In this document: positions 19,158 to 27,834 of the stretch, one piece after another
Position numbering within the stretch: the first letter of the stretch is position 1
Layout of the letters: every line of letters begins with the position of its first letter
From: Staphylococcus simulans
GTDB lineage: Bacteria; Bacillota; Bacilli; Staphylococcales; Staphylococcaceae
Direction: 5' to 3'
Length of the DNA: 64,000 bases
Assembly (NCBI RefSeq): GCF_002902285.1
Contig: NZ_PPRU01000035.1
Coordinates: 20,648 to 84,647, forward strand
The notes under the pieces: model-generated
The model's database searches: none
Told to the model about the DNA's origin: nothing
What the model saw: only the letters and a program-made list of their open reading frames with translations
Made by a program: the position numbers and the translations under genes

Positions 19158-20246
19158 ATGGAACACACAGCGATGGATCATACTTCACCCACACATCCAG
19201 GGACTAAGATAGGTCCCAAATATTTTCTTTTTAACTTATTAAATGGGGTTGCGATTGGTATCGTAGCAGGTTTAATCCCGAATGCGATTTTAGGAGAAAT
19301 CTTAAAAGCGCTTGTCCCATTTAATCCAGCCTTTACACAATTACTACACATTACGACTGCTATTCAATTTGCGGTGCCTTGTTTAATCGGTGCGTTAGTT
19401 GCGTATCGTTTTAAATTTACCCCTTTAGGTATCGCGGTAGTTTCAGCAGCTTCCTTTATCGGTAGTGGTGCTGTCGTCTTTAAACATAATGCATGGGTTA
19501 TCACAGGTATTGGTGACTTAATCAACACTATGTTCGCAGCTGCAATCGCTTCACTTATGATTTTGTTTATTGGTGAACGTTTTGGCAGCTTGAACTTGAT
19601 TATATTACCAACATTTGTGGCAGTAAGTACAGGTTTCATCGCATTGCATACACTACCTTATGTCAAACTCGTCACAACCGCCATCGGTAATATGGTTAAT
19701 AGCTTTACTGAATTACAACCGATTCCGATGTGTATTTTGATTTCATTAGTTTATGCATCAATTGTTATTTCGCCAATTTCAACCGCCGCATTATCCATGG
19801 CAATCGGTATTGAAGGATTAGCTGCAGGTTCAGCTTCTATCGGTATAGCGGCAGTAGAAGCAGTATTAACAATCGGAACATTGCGCGTTAATCGTTTAGG
19901 TGTACCGATGACAATCTTTTTAGGTGGCGTTAAAATGATGTTGCCGAACTTAGTACGTCATCCGATTATTTTCCTACCTATTACTACGACTGCGGCAGTA
20001 ACCGGCTTTGTGGCAAGTTTAATCGGTATTGGAGGAACGAAAGAATCAGCTGGTTTCGGTATCATCGGTTTAGTTGGACCGATCAATGCGTTCAGATTTT
20101 TAGATTACGGGGACTTCTGGATTAAAGCGATACTTTGTGCAGTCGCATTCTTTATCGTTCCATTTATTACTGCGTTTATCGCGCACTTTGTTTATAGTAA
20201 AATATTTAAAATTTATGATGAAGAAATCTTTAAATTTATCGATTAA
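19158..20246 (+). CDS. PTS_EIIC_2 family membrane protein (paralogue 1)
   Basis: A 362-residue integral membrane protein of the PTS_EIIC_2 family, starting at the ATG at 19158 because AGAGGAG ends 7 bp before it. It has about nine to ten hydrophobic segments, with the conserved block GFVASLIGIGGTKESAGFGIIGLVGPINAF in the C-terminal half. No EIIA or EIIB domain or gene is nearby, so it probably does not work as an ordinary PTS permease. Family members are annotated as putative sugar transporters or toxin regulators without firm function. The next gene is a close paralogue. Confidence 0.8.
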   Translation: MEHTAMDHTSPTHPGTKIGPKYFLFNLLNGVAIGIVAGLIPNAILGEILKALVPFNPAFTQLLHITTAIQFAVPCLIGALVAYRFKFTPLGIAVVSAASFIGSGAVVFKHNAWVITGIGDLINTMFAAAIASLMILFIGERFGSLNLIILPTFVAVSTGFIALHTLPYVKLVTTAIGNMVNSFTELQPIPMCILISLVYASIVISPISTAALSMAIGIEGLAAGSASIGIAAVEAVLTIGTLRVNRLGVPMTIFLGGVKMMLPNLVRHPIIFLPITTTAAVTGFVASLIGIGGTKESAGFGIIGLVGPINAFRFLDYGDFWIKAILCAVAFFIVPFITAFIAHFVYSKIFKIYDEEIFKFID

Positions 20247-20255
20247 TACATTAAT

Positions 20256-20293
20256 GAGACAGTAATCATATGTGTGGTTTCTGTCTCTTTTTT
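20256..20293 (+). terminator. Intrinsic terminator
   Basis: GAGACAG (20256-20262) pairs with CTGTCTC (20281-20287), followed by TTTTTT. It separates the two paralogous genes. Confidence 0.8.
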
Positions 20294-20488
20294 ATTGTGA
20301 TACAAAAGATAGCTTATTTAGAAAGGGTTATAAGATAATTCATTCTACCATTTTAGTGGTTTCTTACTATTATATGTTCTTAAAACCATTATTAAATTCG
20401 AGCAGATATTGACTTTAAGTATTTTAAATATTAGAATTATCAGAATATTACAAACATAATTAACAACACAGAAAATGGAGGAGAATAT

Positions 20489-21559
20489 ATGGGAGGAACT
20501 ATGACAAGACCAGGTACCAAGGTGTCGGTGGGTACATTTTTTTATAACGTATTAAACGGGGTCGCATTCGCAATTATCGCAGGACTCGTACCGCATGCGG
20601 TATTAGGGGAAATTTTAAAAGCATTATCACCGTACTCTAAATCAGCAGGTGTTCTATTACAAGTAGCAACAGCCATTCAATTTACGGTGCCGATGTTGGT
20701 CGGCGCGTTAGTCGCACATCGCTTTAAATTCACACCGCTTGGCATTGCGGTTGTTGCGGCAGCTTCATTTATCGGAAGCGGGGCAGCGCAATTTAAAAAT
20801 GGTGCATGGGTAATCACAGGTATTGGTGACTTGATCAATACGATGTTAGCAGCTTCAATCGCCTCACTTTTAATTTTATTCATAGGTGAACGCTTCGGAA
20901 GCTTGAATTTAATCATTTTACCTACCTTTGTAGCAGTTATTACGGGTTTTATTACATTACATACTTTGCCATACGTAAAATTAGTCACTACAGGTATTGG
21001 ACATATCATTAATACCTTTACAGAGATGCAGCCAGTGTTAATGTGTATGCTGATTGCGATTGCTTATAGTATGATCATCATTTCACCGATTTCCACAGTA
21101 GCAACATCTATGGCTATCGGTATCAGCGGTCTAGCAGCTGGTGCAGCATCAATCGGTATTACAGCAGCAGAAGCAACATTAGTCTTTGGGACAATCACTG
21201 TAAACCGTCTCGGTGTTCCTGCCACAATTTTACTAGGCGGTGTTAAGATGATGCTTCCAAATATGGTTAAATATCCTGTGATGTTAGTACCGATTACAGT
21301 TACCGCAGCCATTTCAGGTTTTGTGGCAAGTTTCATCGGTATTGGCGGAACAAAAGAGTCTGCAGGTTTCGGTATTATCGGTATGGTCGGACCGATTAAT
21401 GCCTTTAGATTTATGCATGTTGATGAAGTTTGGTTGAAATTAGTCTTGATTATCACCGCATTCTTTGTCGTTCCATTTACGGTTGCTTATATAGCGCACT
21501 TTATTTTCATCAAAATCTTTAAACTTTATGATAAAGAAATCTTTAGATTCCTAGGATAA
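20489..21559 (+). CDS. PTS_EIIC_2 family membrane protein (paralogue 2)
   Basis: A 356-residue membrane protein that is clearly a tandem duplicate of the preceding gene. It shares long blocks such as AWVITGIGDLINTM, LLILFIGERFGSLNLIILPTF, GIGGTKESAGFGIIG and the VGPINAFRF end. Two starts are possible, 20489 and 20501; GGAGGAG at 20477-20483 supports the first. No cognate PTS subunits are nearby. The pair is separated by a terminator, so each has its own promoter and they may be expressed under different conditions. Confidence 0.8.
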   Translation: MGGTMTRPGTKVSVGTFFYNVLNGVAFAIIAGLVPHAVLGEILKALSPYSKSAGVLLQVATAIQFTVPMLVGALVAHRFKFTPLGIAVVAAASFIGSGAAQFKNGAWVITGIGDLINTMLAASIASLLILFIGERFGSLNLIILPTFVAVITGFITLHTLPYVKLVTTGIGHIINTFTEMQPVLMCMLIAIAYSMIIISPISTVATSMAIGISGLAAGAASIGITAAEATLVFGTITVNRLGVPATILLGGVKMMLPNMVKYPVMLVPITVTAAISGFVASFIGIGGTKESAGFGIIGMVGPINAFRFMHVDEVWLKLVLIITAFFVVPFTVAYIAHFIFIKIFKLYDKEIFRFLG

Positions 21560-21563
21560 TCGT

Positions 21564-21592
21564 ATTTCTGACAAATAAAATCAGAAATTTAA
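21564..21592 (+). terminator. Weak terminator-like hairpin
   Basis: ATTTCTGA (21564-21571) pairs with TCAGAAAT (21581-21588); the tail is TTTAATAA. The stem is AT-rich and the T tract poor. Confidence 0.4.
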
Positions 21593-21860
21593 TAAGATTA
21601 TAATATCGTCTAAACCCTGTTGTACCATTGGATATTAAATTAAACACAATTCGAAGTGTAAAATTATAGCAAAAAAAGTCTTTTACTTAGGCAACAAATG
21701 TATTATATTAAAACAATACACATGAAAAGGTTTTCATCTAAATTGTCAGAAAACTTATGAAAATGGCGATAAAAGGCATGATTTCATATTATTAAAATTT
21801 CTTATAGAATTTGAGTTGTGATTTTAATACCCAAGTTAATCGATACGGATGGGGCATAAA

Positions 21861-21896
21861 TGTTATAATTAAATTTGTTGGCCGTTTTTAAAACGG
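21861..21896 (+). promoter_or_regulatory. Extended -10 promoter with palindromic operator
   Basis: TGTTATAAT (21861-21869) is a perfect extended -10 element with no good -35. Starting 13 bp after it, CCGTTTT-T-AAAACGG (21882-21896) is a perfect 7-1-7 palindrome at the expected start site, a typical repressor position. Confidence 0.6.
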
Positions 21897-21953
21897 TTAC
21901 AATTTTCAAAAGTATCTTAACAACTGAAGAGATAACAGTGTTAAACATATAAA

Positions 21954-22032
21954 GACTGCCCGAGCTGAAGCTAAGTTTCAGTTTGTGCAGTCACATTCTT
22001 AAACAAAGGAAAGAACGTCTGGATAGATGTTC
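21954..22032 (+). other. Structured leader of the pxp operon
   Basis: Two hairpins: GACTGC (21954-21959) with GCAGTC (21987-21992) enclosing CTGAA/TTCAG, and an 8-bp stem GAACGTCT/AGATGTTC with a GGAT loop (22013-22032). The second ends 18 bp before GGGGAGG. I do not recognise it as a known riboswitch class. Confidence 0.45.
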
Positions 22033-22064
22033 AGTATTACCTAACACAAAGGGGAGGCAAAACA

Positions 22065-22796
22065 ATGGATTACCAAATTATCAGTGAACAAGCTATCTTA
22101 GTTCGCTTTGAACCACAGATTGCACCTGAGACATTCAAGAAAGTCCAACAACTTGTGTTTTATTTGGAACGCCAAGATCATGAAGCGATTAAAGAGATTG
22201 TACCGTCTTATCGTGCAGTGATGATTCACTTCGATGATCATAAGATTCATGCGAAAGCATTAATCGAAGACTTGAAGCTTGATACGCTCGATGTAAGTGA
22301 TATTGAGACGTCAGAAAGCTCCAAAGTGGTACGTATTCCAGTCATTTATGGAGGAAAATACGGACCTGATATTGAAGAAGTCGCTAAGCTTAATGATTTA
22401 ACAGTTGAAGATGTGATTCAATTACATACAGAACCAACTTATTTAATTTATATGCTAGGATTTATGCCTGGTTTCCCATATCTTGGTGGATTAGATGAGC
22501 GTCTGTATACACCAAGAAGGGATGAACCAAGAGTACGTATTGATGCTGGCTCTGTCGGCATTGCGAAAAACCAAACTGGTTTGTATCCGCAAGATTTGCC
22601 AGGCGGTTGGCAAATCATCGGACGTACACCTTTAGATGTGTTCGACTTGGACCGTGAACCAATGACACTTTATGAAGCGGGAGATCGTATTGAATTCTAT
22701 CAAATCTCACAAGATACGTATGATGAGATTATCGCACAGAAAAACGAACCTGATTTTGATATAGAAAGATGGGTGACTGTTCAAGATGAGCATTAG
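22065..22796 (+). CDS. pxpB: 5-oxoprolinase subunit PxpB (KipI family)
   Basis: A 243-residue protein of the KipI/allophanate hydrolase subunit 1 family. The family core YMLGFMPGFPYLGGLDERL is around residues 129-147, with a downstream PGGWQIIGRTP motif. PxpA, PxpB and PxpC together cleave 5-oxoproline (pyroglutamate) to glutamate with ATP. KipI-type proteins can also inhibit sporulation kinases, which is irrelevant in a non-sporulating staphylococcus. It overlaps pxpC by 11 bp. GGGGAGG precedes the start. Confidence 0.9.
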   Translation: MDYQIISEQAILVRFEPQIAPETFKKVQQLVFYLERQDHEAIKEIVPSYRAVMIHFDDHKIHAKALIEDLKLDTLDVSDIETSESSKVVRIPVIYGGKYGPDIEEVAKLNDLTVEDVIQLHTEPTYLIYMLGFMPGFPYLGGLDERLYTPRRDEPRVRIDAGSVGIAKNQTGLYPQDLPGGWQIIGRTPLDVFDLDREPMTLYEAGDRIEFYQISQDTYDEIIAQKNEPDFDIERWVTVQDEH

Positions 22797-23793
22797 AATT
22801 ATTAAACCAGGACTATTCTCAACAATTCAAGATATCGGACGTTATGGTTACCAAAAAGAAGGTTTCTCTAGTGCAGGTGCATTAGATAGATATAGTTACC
22901 GTTTAGGTACACAATTAATCGGTAATGAAGGTCCAGCAATCGAAGCAACTATTATCGGACCGACATTACAATTCTTAGAAGATAATACTGTAGTTATTAC
23001 AGGCGCAGAATTTAAAGCAACATTGAATGGTGAGCCGATTTCCCACCAAACGGTTGTACAAGTATATAAAGGTGATGTACTCGCATTAAACGCCGCAATT
23101 AAAGGCGCAAGAGGTTATTTACACTTCGGTCATCCGATTGACGTACCTGAAGTTGCAGGAAGTTATGCGACGCATACACGTACTAAAATGGGCGGTTTCC
23201 ATGGCCGTGCATTAAGAAAAGATGATATGATTCCGGTTCATTATAATAATGATTACCGTCGTCATGTCGGTTATACGAGCAATTTAGATTTAATCCATGA
23301 AGGGACAGATGCGATCAGAGTTGTGGAAGGCCCGCAATATGACAGCTTCCCTGATGCTAGCCATGAAGGGTTAGTGTCAGAACCTTTTGAGATTTCTGAA
23401 CAATCGGATCGTATGGGCTTTCGTTTGAAGGGTGCTTCTATTCCGCCGACTGACAGTGCAGATATTATTTCTGAACCTGTTGCACTCGGCAGTGTACAAG
23501 TACCGAATGACGGTAACCCGATTGTATTGATGAATGATAAACAAACAGTCGGCGGTTACACTAAGATTGCGACAGTCTGCCAGTCAGACTTAAGTGTCTT
23601 AGCACAAAAACAACCCGGTCAAAAAGTAAACTTTGAGTGGGTAACTGTGGAAGAAGCCATTCAACATTTAGATGATTATAATAAAGGTTTTGAAGCTTCA
23701 TTAGAAGCAATAGAAAAAGAACCGTTGTTTGACATGAGGGAAATGAGAACAACATCAAAACGTATTAGCGAATTACTAGAGGGGGATGAATAG
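22786..23793 (+). CDS. pxpC: 5-oxoprolinase subunit PxpC (KipA family)
   Basis: A 335-residue cyclophilin-like-fold protein of the KipA/allophanate hydrolase subunit 2 family. The N-terminal block PGLFSTIQDIGRYGYQKEGFSSAGALD is diagnostic. It is often annotated 'biotin-dependent carboxyltransferase' by similarity to urea carboxylase; in the Pxp system it forms a complex with PxpB. It overlaps pxpB and is followed 2 bp later by a biotin carrier protein, so a biotin-linked variant of the reaction should be considered. Confidence 0.9.
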   Translation: MSIRIIKPGLFSTIQDIGRYGYQKEGFSSAGALDRYSYRLGTQLIGNEGPAIEATIIGPTLQFLEDNTVVITGAEFKATLNGEPISHQTVVQVYKGDVLALNAAIKGARGYLHFGHPIDVPEVAGSYATHTRTKMGGFHGRALRKDDMIPVHYNNDYRRHVGYTSNLDLIHEGTDAIRVVEGPQYDSFPDASHEGLVSEPFEISEQSDRMGFRLKGASIPPTDSADIISEPVALGSVQVPNDGNPIVLMNDKQTVGGYTKIATVCQSDLSVLAQKQPGQKVNFEWVTVEEAIQHLDDYNKGFEASLEAIEKEPLFDMREMRTTSKRISELLEGDE

Positions 23794-23795
23794 AA

Positions 23796-24239
23796 ATGAA
23801 ATTAGAAGAAATCAAAGATTTAATTAACTTAGTTAAAGAGAACAAGGTGAACAAGTTCAAATATAAAGATGAGGCACATGAAATTGAATTAGATTTTTCA
23901 TCACCGCAACAAACACAACCAGCAACACAAATTCAAAATCAAGCAACATCTAATCCAGCACCAGAAGCGGCTCAAGAACCACAAGCTGATAACCAAGCAT
24001 CTGGTGAAACAGTGAATGCGCCAATGGTCGGCACATTCTTCTTGCAAGATACAAAAGAATTAACTGAACCGATTGTGAAAGTCGGAGACAAAATTAAAAA
24101 AGGCGATGTTATCGGTTATATCGAAGCAATGAAAGTCATGAATGAAGTAACTAGTGAAGTAGAAGGCGAAGTTACAGATATCTTAGTTGATCATGGCACA
24201 AATGTAGAATATGACCAAGCACTGATTGAAGTTAAGTAA
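23796..24239 (+). CDS. accB: Biotin carboxyl carrier protein (second accB type)
   Basis: A 147-residue carrier. An N-terminal helical region is followed by a Gln/Ala/Pro-rich linker (about residues 46-73) and the C-terminal biotinyl domain, with the biotinylation lysine in EAMKVMNEV. It sits inside the pxp operon, not beside accA/accD, so it is likely a second, pathway-specific BCCP rather than the fatty-acid one. The biotin synthase gene at the far end of the window supplies its cofactor. Confidence 0.9.
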   Translation: MKLEEIKDLINLVKENKVNKFKYKDEAHEIELDFSSPQQTQPATQIQNQATSNPAPEAAQEPQADNQASGETVNAPMVGTFFLQDTKELTEPIVKVGDKIKKGDVIGYIEAMKVMNEVTSEVEGEVTDILVDHGTNVEYDQALIEVK

Positions 24240-24256
24240 AGGGGTGAGAAATTATC

Positions 24257-25621
24257 ATGTATCGTTGTTTAATTGCGAATAGAGGAGAAATCGCTGTACG
24301 TATTATTCGTGCCTGCCGTGAAGTGGGCGTTGAAACAGTAGCCGTATATGCGAAAGGAGACGAAAAGAGTCTGCATGTCAGTTTAGCAGACCAAGCCATT
24401 TGTATTGGCGAAGCGAATCCGCTTGATAGCTATTTAAATATTAATCGTATTATTGCAGCAGCAGAAATTACAGGTGCCAATGCAATCCATCCAGGTTATG
24501 GTTTCTTATCAGAAAGCCCTAACTTTGCGCAAAAAGTAGAAGAAAATGATATCTACTTTATTGGACCGACAAAACGTACGATGGAAATGATGGGTGATAA
24601 AATCACTGCACGTCAAACAGTTGAATCTGCAGATGTGCCGATTATCCCAGGTTCTATCGGTGCGGTACATTCTGTTGATGAAATTAAAGAAATTGCTAAA
24701 GATATCGGTTATCCAGTCGTATTAAAAGCCGCAAGCGGCGGTGGCGGTAAAGGTATCCGTATCGTTAAAGAACCAGAACATTTAGAGAAAGCTTTTAAAG
24801 AAGCACAAAGTGAAGGTAAAAAATACTTCGATGATGATCGTATTTACGTTGAAGCATTTATTCCAGTTGCGAAACACGTAGAAGTACAAGTTATCGGTGA
24901 CGGTAAAGAAAATTATGTACACTTAGGTGAACGTGACTGTTCAGTACAACGTAAAAACCAAAAATTAATCGAAGAATCACCATGTGCAGCACTATCAGAA
25001 GAAAAGCGTCAAAAGATTTGTGAAGACGCTGTTAAAGTTGCGCAAGCATCTAATTACCGTAGTGCGGGTACAATCGAGTTCTTAGTAACTGATGATGCAT
25101 ATTACTTCATCGAAATGAACGCACGTATCCAAGTAGAACATACTGTCACAGAAATGCGTGCTGACAGAGACTTATTACAAGCACAACTTTACTTAATGAA
25201 ACATGGAGAACTGCCATTCAGCCAAGATGATATTCACTTCACTGGCCACGTGATTGAAGCACGTATCAACGCAGAAAATCCAGAACGTAAATTCCAACCT
25301 TCACCAGGTAAAGTCAAAGCATTACATTTACCACAAGGTTTCAATGTACGTGTCGATTCATTATTGTATCCAGGTTATGTTGTGTCACCTTACTATGATT
25401 CACTTGTCGCAAAAGTGATTGTCAAAGGTGCAAACCGTACGCATGCGATTGAGAAATTAAAAGCAACACTTGATGAAATGGTCATTGACGGTTTCTCAAC
25501 AACGGCTGATTTCTTGTATGCGGTATTATCATATCCAGCATACGCTGATGGTGATGCTAAAGATGTCGATATTAAATTCTTAGACCGTCATCAAATTACT
25601 AAGGGGGCTGCTTTAACATGA
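24257..25621 (+). CDS. accC: Biotin carboxylase
   Basis: A 454-residue ATP-grasp biotin carboxylase that carboxylates the biotin on BCCP using bicarbonate and ATP. Visible are the N-terminal [18 protein letters not shown], the glycine-rich ATP loop [14 protein letters not shown] (around residues 155-168), [12 protein letters not shown], and [14 protein letters not shown] with the catalytic Glu and Arg. It is full length. It lies 17 bp after the BCCP gene and overlaps pxpA by four bases, tying it firmly to the oxoprolinase operon. Confidence 0.94.
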   Translation: MYRCLIANRGEIAVRIIRACREVGVETVAVYAKGDEKSLHVSLADQAICIGEANPLDSYLNINRIIAAAEITGANAIHPGYGFLSESPNFAQKVEENDIYFIGPTKRTMEMMGDKITARQTVESADVPIIPGSIGAVHSVDEIKEIAKDIGYPVVLKAASGGGGKGIRIVKEPEHLEKAFKEAQSEGKKYFDDDRIYVEAFIPVAKHVEVQVIGDGKENYVHLGERDCSVQRKNQKLIEESPCAALSEEKRQKICEDAVKVAQASNYRSAGTIEFLVTDDAYYFIEMNARIQVEHTVTEMRADRDLLQAQLYLMKHGELPFSQDDIHFTGHVIEARINAENPERKFQPSPGKVKALHLPQGFNVRVDSLLYPGYVVSPYYDSLVAKVIVKGANRTHAIEKLKATLDEMVIDGFSTTADFLYAVLSYPAYADGDAKDVDIKFLDRHQITKGAALT

Positions 25622-26376
25622 AAATAGATTTGAATTGTGATTTAGGCGAAGCATTCGGTAATTATTCATTCGGTGGAGATCATCAAATTATTCCTTTGAT
25701 TACCTCCGCAAACATTGCCTGCGGATTCCACGCAGGTGATGAAAATGTAATGTATGAAACTGTGAAACTTGCGAAAGAAAACGGTGTGGGCATCGGTGCA
25801 CACCCAGGCTTCCATGATATTCAAGGTTTCGGACGCCGTAATATGGATTTATCACCTGATGAGATTTATACCTTGGTTGCATACCAAATTGGTGCTTTAT
25901 CAGCGTTTTGCCGTATTCACGATGTCAAAATCAATCATGTTAAACCTCATGGTGCCTTATATAACATGGGTGCGCGTGACAAAGATATTGCACACGCAAT
26001 TGCACAAGCAGTATATGACGTGGACCCATCACTAATTTTAGTGGGCTTATCTAATACATTATTAGTATCAGAAGCCGAAGCAGTCGGTTTGAAAGCCGCA
26101 AATGAAGTATTCGCAGACAGACGTTATGAAGAAAACGGTCAACTAGTAAGCCGTAAAGAAGCTGACGCTGTGTTAACGGATACGGATGAAGCGATTGAAC
26201 AGGTTGTGAAGATGGTTAAAGAAAACAAAGTCATTGCGAAAACAGGAAAAGAAATTGAGCTTAAAGCAGATACAATTTGTGTGCATGGCGATGGCGCGCA
26301 TGCATTGGAATTCGTATCGAAAATACGAGAAAGACTAACGAAAGAAGGTATTTCGATTACGAAATTAGGGGGTTAA
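25618..26376 (+). CDS. pxpA: 5-oxoprolinase subunit PxpA (LamB/YcsF family)
   Basis: A 252-residue LamB/YcsF protein. Diagnostic motifs are [17 protein letters not shown] at the N-terminus, [28 protein letters not shown] and [12 protein letters not shown]. It opens the 5-oxoproline ring jointly with PxpB and PxpC. It overlaps the biotin carboxylase gene by four bases and is followed after 3 bp by an Nramp-like transporter gene, the same neighbour seen as ycsG in Bacillus. Confidence 0.93.
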   Translation: MKIDLNCDLGEAFGNYSFGGDHQIIPLITSANIACGFHAGDENVMYETVKLAKENGVGIGAHPGFHDIQGFGRRNMDLSPDEIYTLVAYQIGALSAFCRIHDVKINHVKPHGALYNMGARDKDIAHAIAQAVYDVDPSLILVGLSNTLLVSEAEAVGLKAANEVFADRRYEENGQLVSRKEADAVLTDTDEAIEQVVKMVKENKVIAKTGKEIELKADTICVHGDGAHALEFVSKIRERLTKEGISITKLGG

Positions 26377-26379
26377 TCT

Positions 26380-27609
26380 ATGGGAGAAAACAAACAAAAC
26401 AAACCGGAGTTCCAGTTCACTAAGGAACATAAGAGACTGTTATTAGGGTCAGTCTTCTTAATGGCGACATCAGCCATCGGTCCAGCGTTCTTAACACAAA
26501 CAGCGGTTTTCACACAACAATTCGCCGCAAGTTTCGCGTTTGCGATCTTATTATCTATCATTATTGATATCGGAGCGCAAATCAATATTTGGCGTATCTT
26601 GGTTGTGACAGGCTTACGTGGACAAGAAATCGCGAACAAAATGGTTAAAGGGTTAGGGACCTTCATTTCCATTTTAGTTGCGATCGGTGGTCTGGCCTTC
26701 AATATCGGTAACGTCGCAGGAGCCGGTTTAGGTTTAAATGCGATTTTCGGTATTGATGTAAAATGGGGTGCCGCAATTACAGCCATTTTAGCAATTGGCG
26801 TATTCATTAGTAAGAGCGGTCAAAAAGTGATGGACTTCGTAACGATGATCTTAGGGGTAATGATGATTGGTATTACAGCGTATGTAATGGTGAAATCAAA
26901 TCCACCATACTTAGAAGCTGCAGAGAAAATGGTTATGCCTGAACATCCAGGTGCTTTAGTATTACCGATTATCACATTAATTGGTGGTACTGTAGGTGGT
27001 TATATCACATTCGCAGGTGCACACAGAATCTTGGATTCAGGAATCAAAGGGAAAGACTATCTTCCGTTTGTTAACCATTCAGCGATTGCTGGTATCTTAA
27101 CAACAGGTGTCATGCGTGGTTTATTATTCTTAGCTGTATTAGGTGTGGTTGTTACAGGTGTGACATTAAACCCTGAAAACCCGCCAGCATCAGTATTCGA
27201 ACACGCACTTGGACCAATTGGTAAGAATATCTTCGGTATCGTATTATTCGCAGCTGCCTTATCATCAGTAATCGGCTCAGCGTACACAAGTGCAACATTC
27301 TTGAAAACGTTAAGCAAATCATTGATGAAACGCAGTAATATCATTGTGATTGTGTTCATCGTTGTTTCAACGATTACATTCTTATTAATCGGTAAACCAG
27401 TTAAATTATTAATCATCGCAGGTGCGTTGAACGGTTTAATCTTACCGATTACATTAGGTGTTATTTTAATCGCAAGTAAGAAAAAGTCAATTGTCGGCGA
27501 TTACAAGCATCCAACATGGATGTTAATGTTCGGTGTACTTGCTGTACTCGTAACAATCGTAACAGGATTCTTATCATTCCAAGGTTTAGCGGATTTATGG
27601 AATTCTTAA
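26380..27609 (+). CDS. Nramp-related (YcsG-like) transporter
   Basis: A 409-residue membrane protein with about eleven helices, distantly of the Nramp/SLC11 fold. The helix-1 position that carries DPGN in metal transporters reads AIGPAFLTQTA here. No MPHN motif is present in the helix-6 region (GGTVGGYITFAGAHRIL). It therefore lacks the usual metal ligands, and 5-oxoproline or another organic substrate is more likely than manganese. The operon position as last gene after pxpA supports uptake for that pathway. This is inference; the family call is firmer. Confidence 0.8.
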   Translation: MGENKQNKPEFQFTKEHKRLLLGSVFLMATSAIGPAFLTQTAVFTQQFAASFAFAILLSIIIDIGAQINIWRILVVTGLRGQEIANKMVKGLGTFISILVAIGGLAFNIGNVAGAGLGLNAIFGIDVKWGAAITAILAIGVFISKSGQKVMDFVTMILGVMMIGITAYVMVKSNPPYLEAAEKMVMPEHPGALVLPIITLIGGTVGGYITFAGAHRILDSGIKGKDYLPFVNHSAIAGILTTGVMRGLLFLAVLGVVVTGVTLNPENPPASVFEHALGPIGKNIFGIVLFAAALSSVIGSAYTSATFLKTLSKSLMKRSNIIVIVFIVVSTITFLLIGKPVKLLIIAGALNGLILPITLGVILIASKKKSIVGDYKHPTWMLMFGVLAVLVTIVTGFLSFQGLADLWNS

Positions 27610-27625
27610 TAACATCAATCAAAGA

Positions 27626-27657
27626 CACACGAGCAAACGTTGCTCGTGTGCTTTTTT
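27626..27657 (+). terminator. Intrinsic terminator of the pxp operon
   Basis: CACACGAGCAA (27626-27636), loop ACG, TTGCTCGTGTG (27640-27650), then C and six T. Confidence 0.93.
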
Positions 27658-27743
27658 GAGTAATAAGGTATGTGAGGTTTCTAGCATACCGATGTATACA
27701 TAATAAAGATAAATTTAGTATAAAGGATATATATTTATATAAA

Positions 27744-27758
27744 TGAAAACGCTATACT
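27744..27758 (+). promoter_or_regulatory. Possible cre overlapping a -10 element, upstream of xylB
   Basis: TGAAAACGCTATAC matches 12 of 14 cre positions (the last two are swapped), and TATACT at 27753-27758 could be the -10 hexamer. Catabolite repression of a pentose kinase would make sense. Confidence 0.35.
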
Positions 27759-27834
27759 ATAACTAATGAGATAAAAAAGTAATACTTGATTCATCAAAAT
27801 ACTCGTATTTAATCGTTTGGAAAGGATGATTTAC

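Larger units (their letters stand above)
21560..22064 (+). other. 505-bp regulatory region upstream of the 5-oxoprolinase operon
   Basis: No credible ORF. It contains a weak AT-rich terminator (21564-21592), a near-cre palindrome TGAAAAGGTTTTCA (21723-21736, wrong central base), an extended -10 promoter, a palindrome and a leader with two hairpins, listed separately. Confidence 0.6.

Noticed and set aside
21064..21456. A 130-codon minus-strand ORF.
   Set aside because: Antisense shadow of the PTS_EIIC_2 gene with no ribosome binding site.
21954..22032. A known riboswitch (glycine or T-box) before pxpB.
   Set aside because: None of the conserved core sequences of those classes can be seen; kept only as an unclassified structured leader.
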